Shown piece by piece: positions 6,859 to 13,668 of a DNA stretch of 16,404 nt. Origin of the DNA: an uncultured bacterium (lineage in GTDB: Bacteria > Cyanobacteriota > Vampirovibrionia > Gastranaerophilales > Gastranaerophilaceae); assembly GCA_900551675.1 (NCBI GenBank), contig URXH01000039.1, positions 1 to 16,404 on the forward strand. Reading direction: 5' to 3'. Positions within the stretch are counted from its first letter, which is position 1, and every line of letters starts with the position of its first letter. A program made the translations under genes and the position numbers. The notes beneath the pieces were generated by a model. The model made no database searches and had not been told where the DNA came from. It saw nothing but the letters and a program-made list of their open reading frames with translations.

Positions 6859-7560
6859 TTAGTATGGATAATCTTTCGGAAACTGCCAGCCGTTCATTAT
6901 TATTAATTGTGCGCAGCAGTCTCCTGATCCTGTTTTACTGCAGTTTGATTTTATGCTATTTATTTTATAGTTATAGCAGTTTGGTAGTATCCCTTTATCT
7001 TTGACCCTTTCAAAGACAAAAAAATCTTTACCGATTGTATTTGGTCCTCTGGAACCGTTTATGTCTATATAAATACTGCTGCTTTCAACAAGACTGCCAT
7101 CAGAATTCATCCCTGCGCTTGATATTGAATAAAGAATGCCGTCTGTTGTTATAAATGGTATGCGATGAACAGGACTGCTGAATGTAAGAGTGTAATCCTG
7201 ACCGTTAAGTCTAATCCATGGATATGCATTTTTATAATTACATTCTGAATATGTATTACAAATTTTTAAAATATTAAAGTATGGCAGCCAATATTCTTCT
7301 AAATATGCATTTGCACCTAATGAAAAACTTGTATCCCAGTATTCGTATTCCCCATTATCGGCTTCCGACATTTTCAAAGCCTGATTAATAGTTGTGTAAG
7401 CTTTTTTTAGTCTTGATAAAGTTTCCTGCCTTTTATAGCGTCCAATAACAGAAGGCATTGTTATTGCGGCAACTACGCCGATAATGCCTAAGGTTATCAA
7501 GACCTCGGCAAGAGTAAATGCGGCTCGTTTTTTAAGTGAAGAGTGAAACGTGAAGTGCAT
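6859..7560 (-). CDS. Type IV prepilin-like (pseudopilin) protein
   Basis: 233 residues from the chosen ATG. Residues 10-34 hold a class III (prepilin) signal: basic KKRA, then cleavage between A14 and F15 in AAFTLAEV, with the required Glu at +5 of the mature protein and a hydrophobic helix (LITLGIIGVVAAITMP). The rest is a globular pilin-like domain with LKKAYTTINQALKMSE after the helix and a C-terminus with CC and NGWQFPKDYPY, an ending I associate with prepilins of gut Melainabacteria. It would be processed by a prepilin peptidase and assembled into, or assist, a pilus or secretion system; no assembly genes are adjacent. A frame extending to a TTG at 7605 is rejected because its extra residues come from a dispersed repeat. 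GGGAAG six bases before the ATG, itself inside that repeat, is a weak ribosome binding site. Confidence 0.88.
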   Translation of the reverse strand: MHFTFHSSLKKRAAFTLAEVLITLGIIGVVAAITMPSVIGRYKRQETLSRLKKAYTTINQALKMSEADNGEYEYWDTSFSLGANAYLEEYWLPYFNILKICNTYSECNYKNAYPWIRLNGQDYTLTFSSPVHRIPFITTDGILYSISSAGMNSDGSLVESSSIYIDINGSRGPNTIGKDFFVFERVKDKGILPNCYNYKINSIKSNCSKTGSGDCCAQLIIMNGWQFPKDYPY

Positions 7561-7594
7561 TTCCCTCTTCCCTTGCGGGAGATGGGTAGGGGGA
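7561..7594. repeat. CCCTC/GGGAG palindromic repeat, copy 1
   Basis: This imperfect palindrome of pyrimidine-rich (TTCCCTCTTCCC) and purine-rich (GCGGGAGATGGG) arms resembles the element at 16321-16354. It directly abuts the prepilin ATG and supplies its ribosome-binding region. Similar elements are common as dispersed bacterial intergenic repeats. Confidence 0.55.
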
Positions 7595-7619
7595 TTCTGA
7601 AACAAGTTCAGAACGACAC
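7590..7619. repeat. Dispersed palindromic repeat, second copy, in prepilin leader
   Basis: TTCTGAA (7595-7601) pairs with TTCAGAA (7607-7613) around ACAAG. On the minus strand it reads GTCGTTCTGAACTTGTTTCA, a diverged version of the repeat at 5455-5486 (GTCATCCCGAACTTGCTTCG). Base changes in the two arms compensate each other, so the hairpin is kept. Confidence 0.65.
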
Positions 7620-7684
7620 TTATATCAAGATAACCTAAATAAAATTTAAAACCTGAAAACGCCCTAATGTGGCGGGTTAAGCGG

Positions 7685-7729
7685 CTATACTTGCGGGGGG
7701 AGGCAATTCAAAGCTTCTCTATGCAACAT
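7685..7729 (-). other. Leader mini-ORF upstream of the prepilin gene
   Basis: A 14-codon frame (MLHREALNCLPPQV, stop TAG) starts six bases after a perfect AGGAGG (7736-7741), ideal spacing and the best ribosome binding site in the window. It follows a strong promoter and ends about 125 bases before the prepilin ATG, in a different frame. It could be a regulatory leader peptide or the relic of a duplicated gene start. An ATG immediately after the AGGAGG (7735) is in frame and would add two residues. Confidence 0.45.
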
Positions 7730-7760
7730 TTTCATCCTCCTAAATATTCTTTCTGTTTTT

Positions 7761-7789
7761 ATTATTTACGATTTTTTGTAGTTTGTCAA
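7761..7789 (-). promoter_or_regulatory. Strong promoter for the prepilin transcript
   Basis: A perfect -35 TTGACA (7784-7789) is followed 17 bases later by AATAAT (7761-7766). It begins three bases after the mutS stop codon and would start a transcript near 7754 with a leader of about 195 bases before the prepilin ATG. Confidence 0.75.
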
Positions 7790-7791
7790 GA

Positions 7792-10368
7792 TTATTTGAA
7801 AAGGTTCAACTGAGGAACCTCAACAGATGGAACATCCGTGGACTTTTTTCGTGTTGAAAGATTGTTGGAATAATCTTTCTGCATTCTTGTCATTAATTCC
7901 TGAGAGCGCTTAATTACGGCCTGTGGTAAACCTGCCATTTTTGCTACCTGAATTCCGTAGCTTTTGCTTGCTCCGCCCTGGACTATTTTACGTAAAAATT
8001 CAATTTCTCCGTTTTCTTCTGTTATCGTAATTCTGTAATTTTTTATCTGCGGATAAGTTTTTGTCATTACGTTCAACTCATGATAATGTGTTGCAAAAAT
8101 GCACCTTGCTTTAATTTTTGTCGCAATGTATTCTGCAACTGACCATGCTATAGCAACGCCATCGTAAGTGCTTGTACCTCTGCCAATTTCATCAAGAAGT
8201 ATAAAACTCCTTTCTGTTGCGGAATTTAGAATACATGCTGTTTCAATCATCTCAACCATAAAAGTTGACTGTCCGAGTGTCAAATCATCAGATGCTCCGA
8301 CACGTGTAAAGATTTTATCAATAATACCGATTTTTGCGTAATCTGCAGGAACCCATGAACCTATCTGGGCTAAAATTGCAATCAGTGCATTCTGGCGCAT
8401 GTAAGTTGATTTTCCGGCCATATTCGGGCCTGTCAAAATCATAAACTGTGTTGAATCAAGTGAGTTACATTTTAATTCTAAATCATTCGGAACGTATTCC
8501 CCGAGCGGAAGAATTTTTTCAAGCACAGGGTGGCGCCCGTTTTTGACAATAAAATCATCTGATTCATCAATAACCGGTTTGCAGTAATTATTCTCAACAG
8601 CGGTTTGTGCAAGTCCTGTATATACATCGCATTTTGCTATGCATTCAGCAATTTCTCTAATTTTTGAGACGAATTCTTTTGAATATTCCCTGAAATCACA
8701 GAATAATTTATATTCCAATTCTGTTGATTTGAATCTTGCAGATAGAACATCATCTTCATGTTTTTTTAATTCTTCTGTTATAAATCTTTCGCCCGTTGTC
8801 AGTGTTTGTTTTCTTACATAACCTTCTGGAATTTGATTAAGATAAGAGTTTGAAATTTCTATAAAATAGCCGAATACTTTGTTAAATCCTATTTTTAAAG
8901 ATTTAATGCCTGTTCTTTCTTTTTCCTTTTCTTCAAAGTTTTTGAGCCAATTTTCTCCTCCGGTCAAAAGTTCACGGAAGTAATCAAGTTCTCCTGATAC
9001 GCCTTCTTTTAAAATTCCGCCTTCTTTTATTACCTGTGGAGCGTTTTCTGCAATTGTTCTGTCAATTAATGATGCATATTCAGATATTTCATCTCTATAT
9101 TGGTTAATCTCGGCGAGCGGGTTATATTCAAGCTTTTCTGTTGCATCTAAAAGGTCAGGCAGAATCATTAAAGATGTTTTTAAACTTAAAAAGTCTCTGG
9201 GGTTAGCTGAACTGTTAGACATTCTTGTTGCAAGTCTCTGAATATCATATATTTTTTCTAAAAGATTTGATATGGTGATGCGTTCGTCTGACTTTTCAAC
9301 AAGTTCGGTTATGCAATTCTGGCGTTTTAGAATATCTTCAACACGTTTTAGAGGCTGGCAGACCCAGTTTTTCAAAAGTCTTGCTCCCATGTTGGTTTTA
9401 GTTTTGTCAACAGACCAGAGTAATGAACCGAATTTGTTTTTATCGCGCAGAGTTTCCGTAAGCTCAAGGTTTTTTCTCGTGCTTCCGTCCAAAATCATAT
9501 ATTCGGAAAGTTCATAAGGCTCAATTCTTTCAAATTTAGGAACATTGTCTTTTAAGGTTTCCCAGATATAAGCAAGCAAAGCGCCTGCTGCTCTGAACCC
9601 TGTTTTATATCTGTCATAGCCGAAAGATTCAAGACTGTTTGCCTGAAAAACTGCCTTAAGGTTGTTTTCTGCAAAATTAGTCTCAAAAACTGATGACGGA
9701 ATTTTTGAACAATTATAATTTTTTGTAATTTCTTCCGGCAAATCAATCTTTTCATCAGGTACAATCTGAAACGGCATTATTTTTTGTTTAATGGAAGGTC
9801 CTACAACTTCGGCAGGTGCAATTCTTGTCAACTCTGCAATAATAAGCTCATAAGGAGCCTGTGTAACTTTAAACTCTCCTGTTGAAATATCGGCGTATGA
9901 AAATCCCCATATTCCGCTTTTTTCTTCTTTAAACAGTGCACAAATATAATTGTTGGAATTCTGCTGTAGAAAGTCGCTTTCTGTCAGAGTTCCTGATGTT
10001 ACAATTCTTGTAACCCCTCTTTTTACAAGCCCTTTTGCAAACTTAGGATCTTCAAGCTGGTCGCATATTATAACTTTATAATTTTTTTGGACGAGTTTTT
10101 CAAGGTAATTATTTACAGCCTTTGCAGGAATTCCCGCAAGCGGAATTCTTCCGAATTTCCCCTGTTCTCTGCCGGTCAACGTAAGTTCAAGTTCTTTAGA
10201 CATCGTAACGGCATCTTCAAAAAATGTTTCATAGAAATCCCCGAGTCTGTATAACAGAATTTTATCCGGATTCTGGTGTTTAATTTTTAAATACTCCTGC
10301 ATTGCAGGTGTCAGCTCCTCGACTTTAATATCAGCTGTATTAATAAGATTGATTTCATTATTTTTCAT
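7792..10368 (-). CDS. mutS: DNA mismatch repair protein MutS
   Basis: 858 residues from the chosen ATG, the usual size of MutS1. It recognises mismatches and small loops and recruits MutL. The N-terminal mismatch-binding domain has the diagnostic Phe-X-Glu at F45 and E47 in RLGDFYETFF, following LTPAMQEYLKIK. The C-terminal ATPase has Walker A GPNMAGKST near 643-651 and Walker B LLDEIGRGTS near 722-732, then FATHYHELN. The end LNLF may correspond to a family C-terminal motif. A longer frame reaching 10482 is rejected because it would overlap the divergent gene and add 38 residues without family resemblance. The ATG at 10368 has no Shine-Dalgarno sequence but sits seven bases after a -10 with a matching -35, so the mRNA is probably leaderless. 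mutL is not adjacent. Confidence 0.97.
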   Translation of the reverse strand: MKNNEINLINTADIKVEELTPAMQEYLKIKHQNPDKILLYRLGDFYETFFEDAVTMSKELELTLTGREQGKFGRIPLAGIPAKAVNNYLEKLVQKNYKVIICDQLEDPKFAKGLVKRGVTRIVTSGTLTESDFLQQNSNNYICALFKEEKSGIWGFSYADISTGEFKVTQAPYELIIAELTRIAPAEVVGPSIKQKIMPFQIVPDEKIDLPEEITKNYNCSKIPSSVFETNFAENNLKAVFQANSLESFGYDRYKTGFRAAGALLAYIWETLKDNVPKFERIEPYELSEYMILDGSTRKNLELTETLRDKNKFGSLLWSVDKTKTNMGARLLKNWVCQPLKRVEDILKRQNCITELVEKSDERITISNLLEKIYDIQRLATRMSNSSANPRDFLSLKTSLMILPDLLDATEKLEYNPLAEINQYRDEISEYASLIDRTIAENAPQVIKEGGILKEGVSGELDYFRELLTGGENWLKNFEEKEKERTGIKSLKIGFNKVFGYFIEISNSYLNQIPEGYVRKQTLTTGERFITEELKKHEDDVLSARFKSTELEYKLFCDFREYSKEFVSKIREIAECIAKCDVYTGLAQTAVENNYCKPVIDESDDFIVKNGRHPVLEKILPLGEYVPNDLELKCNSLDSTQFMILTGPNMAGKSTYMRQNALIAILAQIGSWVPADYAKIGIIDKIFTRVGASDDLTLGQSTFMVEMIETACILNSATERSFILLDEIGRGTSTYDGVAIAWSVAEYIATKIKARCIFATHYHELNVMTKTYPQIKNYRITITEENGEIEFLRKIVQGGASKSYGIQVAKMAGLPQAVIKRSQELMTRMQKDYSNNLSTRKKSTDVPSVEVPQLNLFK

Positions 10369-10377
10369 AGTTATAAT
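10349..10377 (+). promoter_or_regulatory. Promoter for the anchored protein gene at 10406
   Basis: TTGATT (10349-10354), 17 bases, then a perfect TATAAT (10372-10377). Transcription would start near 10384, about 22 bases before the ATG. The -35 lies within the 5' end of mutS, and the -10 overlaps the mutS -10 on the other strand. Confidence 0.65.
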
Positions 10378-10404
10378 AATATTATAACATGACAAGGATT
10401 TCAA
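10376..10404 (-). promoter_or_regulatory. Promoter for leaderless mutS
   Basis: On the minus strand TTGAAA (10399-10404), 17 bases, then TATTAT (10376-10381), ending seven bases before the mutS ATG. A second possible -10, TATAAT at 10381-10386, would give a leader of about six bases. Neither leaves room for a ribosome binding site. Confidence 0.6.
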
Positions 10405-10405
10405 C

Positions 10406-11005
10406 ATGGGATGTTTAAAAAATATTTTACGTGCAATAATTCTTACCCTTGCAGCAGTCGGCTTTTTGGCGCTCGGCGGCAAAGATTTGATAGTTTCTCT
10501 TGTCGGTAATTATTTTAATCCGCCCAGAGATGTTGTAATGGAACGTGCACAAAAAGTCGGTGATTTTTCAAAAATTAATGATGAATTTGAAATTGAAAAA
10601 GCCGCAGGAATAATGGGCTATAATGCAGTTGTTGCAGAACATAGAGCCTCGGGGCAGAAAATGCTTGTAGTAGATTCAGGTGATAAAAAAATATTAACGG
10701 CTGATGATATAAAATCAGATAATGTTGAAGAAAAATTGCATAAAGCAATAAGTAAAATCAAATATCAGGCAATTTCTGTTGATGACTTAAAAGTTACAAA
10801 GCATGGTACGATGAATTCTTACGGCAAAGAGGTTCCTTATGTGAAATTTGAAGCACGTGTTAAAAAACTCCCGATAGGCGATATCGGCGGTATAATATCT
10901 GTTGCGAGCACTAAAGACGGTGAAGAACGGATTTTGATATCAGCGAATGAAAAAAATAAATATTCACAATTGATTTCTGATGAATTTTTCAGGAAAATAA
11001 AATAG
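10406..11005 (+). CDS. Small membrane-anchored protein of unknown function
   Basis: 199 residues. One hydrophobic segment near the N-terminus (about 7-34: ILRAIILTLAAVGFLALGG, extending to LIVSLVGNYF) suggests a signal anchor or uncleaved signal. The remaining 165 or so residues are hydrophilic and look like an extracytoplasmic alpha/beta domain, with segments such as YNAVVAEHRASGQKMLVVD and VPYVKFEARVKKL. The Cys at position 3 is not in a lipobox. I do not recognise the family. AAGGA seven bases before the ATG is a normal ribosome binding site. It is divergent from mutS across 37 bases with overlapping promoters; that implies shared DNA control, not a shared function. No terminator follows; the next feature is a tRNA gene 113 bases on. 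Confidence 0.75.
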   Translation: MGCLKNILRAIILTLAAVGFLALGGKDLIVSLVGNYFNPPRDVVMERAQKVGDFSKINDEFEIEKAAGIMGYNAVVAEHRASGQKMLVVDSGDKKILTADDIKSDNVEEKLHKAISKIKYQAISVDDLKVTKHGTMNSYGKEVPYVKFEARVKKLPIGDIGGIISVASTKDGEERILISANEKNKYSQLISDEFFRKIK

Positions 11006-11118
11006 GTTCTTAGGACGCAGCCCTTCTGATAAATATATTTAATTTAAGATATATGGCTTTATTATATAGACAGATTGGATTTTTTGTGTTATTTTATGGT
11101 TATAGAAAATTTAATCAT

Positions 11119-11199
11119 GTCGGAGTGGTGGAATGGTAGACACGTACGTTTCAGGTGCGTATGGAGAAATCTGTGTGGGTTCAAGTCCCATCTCCGACA
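11119..11199 (+). tRNA. tRNA-Leu, anticodon CAG
   Basis: The acceptor arms GTCGGAG (11119-11125) and CTCCGAC (11192-11198) pair fully, with A at the discriminator position. The anticodon stem TACGT/GCGTA closes a loop TTCAGGT with anticodon CAG at 11152-11154, reading CUG. The T arm is GTGGG, loop TTCAAGT, CCCAT, with one G-T pair. The 13-base variable region (11162-11174) and the D-arm sequence GTGGAATGGTAGACAC mark it as a class II leucine tRNA. CCA is not encoded. Seven T follow directly (11200-11206), giving a possible termination signal. Confidence 0.93.
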
Positions 11200-11486
11200 T
11201 TTTTTTAACTGTTATATATGAAAGTTTGCTTATCAACAAGACAAATTGTTCAAAAAAATTTATTAAACGAAAGTGCATAAATGAGGCACTTGCGAAGAAG
11301 ATATAATATTTATAATTTCAGGCAACAAAAAGCGGTTTTCAAAAATCCTATTTATACACCAGTAAAGGCAAATATCTTAACAGATTTTCTGACTTTGGTT
11401 GGAGTTTTGCCTATCCTAAGGCCGTAATGAATTTTGTTTTTGTATATACTCTTGAAATATATATTAACATTTGTTATAATAATAGT
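11200..11486 (+). other. AT-rich intergenic region with an uninterrupted frame into the next gene
   Basis: There is no confident gene here. An inverted repeat AAGTGC (11271-11276) and GCACTT (11286-11291) forms a small hairpin. From 11316 the frame of the following 80-residue gene is open without a stop. Its translation between about 11331 and 11429 reads like a protein (KSGFQKSYLYTSKGKYLN, then RFSDFGWSFAYPKAVMN). It has no early ATG and no clear ribosome binding site, so it may be a gene remnant or chance. Confidence 0.4.
11452..11480 (+). promoter_or_regulatory. Near-consensus promoter for the leaderless 80-residue gene
   Basis: TTGAAA (11452-11457), 17 bases, then a perfect TATAAT (11475-11480) with TG one base upstream, making it an extended -10. 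The hexamer ends six bases before the ATG at 11487, so transcription should begin at the start codon. Confidence 0.75.
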
Positions 11487-11729
11487 ATGAGTGATTATGA
11501 TAAACTGGTAAAAATAATTGACAAGGAAGTTATCAGCGTAAAAGAACTACAGCTTATTACAAATGACGAACTTGTAGCTCAAATGAGTGAAACAAGCCCT
11601 GATCCAAGACATAAAAATTGTTTCAGCTCTGAAATTCGTCTAACTAATGGTGAAATTTATTTTGTCTTTATCAAAAAACCATGGCACATGATTCTTTTCG
11701 GAGATAAAAAAGAAGATATCAAGCAATAG
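11487..11729 (+). CDS. Small protein of unknown function, 80 residues
   Basis: From the ATG at 11487 the protein is 80 residues: an acidic and lysine-rich N-terminal half (MSDYDKLVKIIDKEVISVKE), a middle with SPDPRHKNCFSSEIRL, and a C-terminal part with EIYFVFIKKPWHMILFG. It looks soluble and cytoplasmic, with no signal or membrane helix. I do not recognise it. The frame is open further upstream with an ATG at 11427, but that start would place the near-consensus promoter inside the coding sequence, so 11487 is preferred. It has no Shine-Dalgarno sequence. It ends one base before the stop codon of the convergent ricT-like gene, so transcripts from the two sides probably overlap. Confidence 0.65.
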   Translation: MSDYDKLVKIIDKEVISVKELQLITNDELVAQMSETSPDPRHKNCFSSEIRLTNGEIYFVFIKKPWHMILFGDKKEDIKQ

Positions 11730-11730
11730 T

Positions 11731-12654
11731 TTAGACATTACCTGTGGAACTGTTTCTGTCATCTTCTAATTGCTTTATATCAATATTATCGTTGTCATCT
11801 GTATAAGTGTTTATGACAGGGACATCTATTTCAACGTTAACATCTGCATCAACCATTTCTATATCATTTTTCGCAAACTCTTTAGTTTTTCCGTCTTCCA
11901 TTTTGACAGCTACTTTACCGCTCAAAAATTGCAGATAACAAACTTTGCCCAATCCTTCAGGTGTCATAACAGAGGAACCGACAGGAGGCATTCCTTTTGC
12001 GGCATCTATATAATTTGAATATTCATAAGTCAAACAGCACAACAATCTTCCGCAGGTGCCTGAAATTTTTCCGGGTGTAATCGGCATCCCCTGATCCTTT
12101 GCAAGTTTTACGTTAATTGTTGCAAATTTTCTTAAGAAACTTGAACAGCAAAAAGGTCTTCCGCAAATTCCTGTTCCTTCCATAATTGAGGTTTCATCTC
12201 TTACGCCTATATGACGCAAATCAATTCTTACACGCGTAAATACCTGTGTTAAATCTTTTAAAAGCGCCCTGAAATCAACACGTTCAGGTGCAGTATAATA
12301 AAAAGTAATTTTTCTTCTGTCAAAAGTTATCCTGCACTGAACTAAATTCATATTTAGTTTATGCTGTTGAACTAAGTTCTGGCATTTAAAAAAAGATGTT
12401 ACTTCTTCACGTTTTATATCCTCAAGAGTCTGTAAATCTCTCTGGGATAATGTCCTGATTACTGTTAAAGGTTCCGGTTTACTGATGCTTTTTTCCCATA
12501 ATTCAGAAATTTTTGAATTAACGATAAATGCTTTTAGGGCTTCTTCACCTTTTTCAGTTCGGACAAGAACCATCTGCCCGTCCTCAATATGGAGTGTTTC
12601 AGGAACTTCCAGCGGGTAAAATGTGTTTTTCAAATATTTGACGGCATATTTCAT
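11731..12654 (-). CDS. ricT: PSP1-domain protein, RicT (YaaT) family
   Basis: 307 residues. The family signature is two cysteine clusters: GICGRPFCC with C164, C169 and C170, and GTCGRLLCC with C201, C206 and C207, in the PSP1 domain, preceded by RVDFRALLKDL and RIDLRHIGVRDE. In Bacillus subtilis RicT (YaaT) is part of the RicA-RicF-RicT complex, which binds [4Fe-4S] clusters and affects mRNA processing and development; RicA and RicF are not seen here. The function in this organism is inferred and may differ. The acidic C-terminal tail (about 270-307) is probably disordered. The ATG overlaps the gpsA stop by one base (TAATG), so the genes are translationally coupled. It converges tail-to-tail with the 80-residue gene. 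Confidence 0.9.
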   Translation of the reverse strand: MKYAVKYLKNTFYPLEVPETLHIEDGQMVLVRTEKGEEALKAFIVNSKISELWEKSISKPEPLTVIRTLSQRDLQTLEDIKREEVTSFFKCQNLVQQHKLNMNLVQCRITFDRRKITFYYTAPERVDFRALLKDLTQVFTRVRIDLRHIGVRDETSIMEGTGICGRPFCCSSFLRKFATINVKLAKDQGMPITPGKISGTCGRLLCCLTYEYSNYIDAAKGMPPVGSSVMTPEGLGKVCYLQFLSGKVAVKMEDGKTKEFAKNDIEMVDADVNVEIDVPVINTYTDDNDNIDIKQLEDDRNSSTGNV

Positions 12655-13655
12655 TATACGTATCTTTCTTCTTCTTTAAGTTTTCTGTTCATTAATTTTT
12701 CCAGAAGTGCCTGTGGTGTGATATCTGTATAGACAGCTTCATATATAGCATTTGACACAGGAACTTCAATATCAAGTTTTTTTGCAAGTTCACAAATCGC
12801 TTTTGATGTTTTAACTCCCTCAGCAACTGAACCAAGTTCTTTTAAAATATCATCAATTTTTTTACCTTTTGCCAGCATTGAACCTACTGTGTAATTTCTT
12901 GACATAGGGCTTGAACAGGTTGCGATTAAATCCCCCATTCCAGACAGTCCGTATAGAGTTGAAGGATTTGCTCCTAAATTAATACTTACACGGACGATTT
13001 CTGCCATTCCGCGCGTCAAAAGAGTTCCGGCACAATTGTCGCCGAGTCCCATTGTATGTGCAAAGCCTGAAGCTATAGCAATTACATTTTTTAATGAACC
13101 GCCGAGTTCTACGCCTATAACATCGGAATTGGTATATAATCTGAATTTAGAAGGTACATTAAGTGCTTTTTGAACGAATTCTGCGACTTTTATGTCTTCA
13201 CAGGCAACTGAGGCTGCTGTCGGAAGTCCTGCAAGTACTTCTTTGGCAAGAGTCGGCCCTGAAAGGATTGCAAGTTTTTGTTCGGGAAGAACATCTTTTA
13301 TTACCTCAGACATTCTCATTAAGGAAGGAAGTTCAATACCTTTTGATGCGTTCACAAGGATTTGTTCAGGTTTAATACCTGCTTCTTTCAATTTTTCGCA
13401 TACATCTCGTGTGCCTGATGTTGCTACGACAGAAAGAATAATATCTGCATCAGATATTGCCTGTTTTAAATCAGATGTAATTTCAACTTTTTTATCCAGC
13501 TGTACTTCAAGTGGTTTTGAAGTATGTTTATTAATTTTCAGGTCATCGGACAAATCCTGCTCACGTCCCCAGACTGTAATATTTTCAAAATTATTTGTTA
13601 ACAACCAGGCTAACGTTAATCCCCAGCATCCTGCACCAAGTACTGTTAATTTCAT
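12654..13655 (-). CDS. gpsA: Glycerol-3-phosphate dehydrogenase [NAD(P)+]
   Basis: 333 residues from the chosen ATG. The enzyme reduces dihydroxyacetone phosphate to sn-glycerol 3-phosphate for phospholipid synthesis. The dinucleotide-binding motif GAGCWG lies at residues 7-12. Others are NASKGIE with K105, LSGPTLAKEV at 131-140 and GGSLKNVIAIASG with the catalytic K189, followed by LLTRGMAEI and GLSGMGDL. A frame running back to 13709 adds 18 residues overlapping murQ; the ATG at 13655 is preferred because the canonical N-terminus MKLTVLGAGCWG begins there and AAGGAG lies nine bases before it. The murQ stop codon sits inside that ribosome binding site, indicating an operon. Confidence 0.96.
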   Translation of the reverse strand: MKLTVLGAGCWGLTLAWLLTNNFENITVWGREQDLSDDLKINKHTSKPLEVQLDKKVEITSDLKQAISDADIILSVVATSGTRDVCEKLKEAGIKPEQILVNASKGIELPSLMRMSEVIKDVLPEQKLAILSGPTLAKEVLAGLPTAASVACEDIKVAEFVQKALNVPSKFRLYTNSDVIGVELGGSLKNVIAIASGFAHTMGLGDNCAGTLLTRGMAEIVRVSINLGANPSTLYGLSGMGDLIATCSSPMSRNYTVGSMLAKGKKIDDILKELGSVAEGVKTSKAICELAKKLDIEVPVSNAIYEAVYTDITPQALLEKLMNRKLKEEERYV

Positions 13656-13668
13656 TATTTTTCTCTCC

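Noticed and set aside
7561..7605. Prepilin start at TTG 7605
   Set aside because: The extra 15 residues are the translation of a dispersed repeat; a prepilin leader starting at 7560 has normal length and charge.
10369..10482. 38-residue N-terminal extension of MutS
   Set aside because: The extension overlaps the divergent gene and its promoters, and the MutS family begins close to LTPAMQEYL, which fits the ATG at 10368.
11271..11291. AAGTGC/GCACTT hairpin as a terminator for the tRNA-Leu transcript
   Set aside because: No T run follows on the plus strand, and the tRNA is already followed by seven T.
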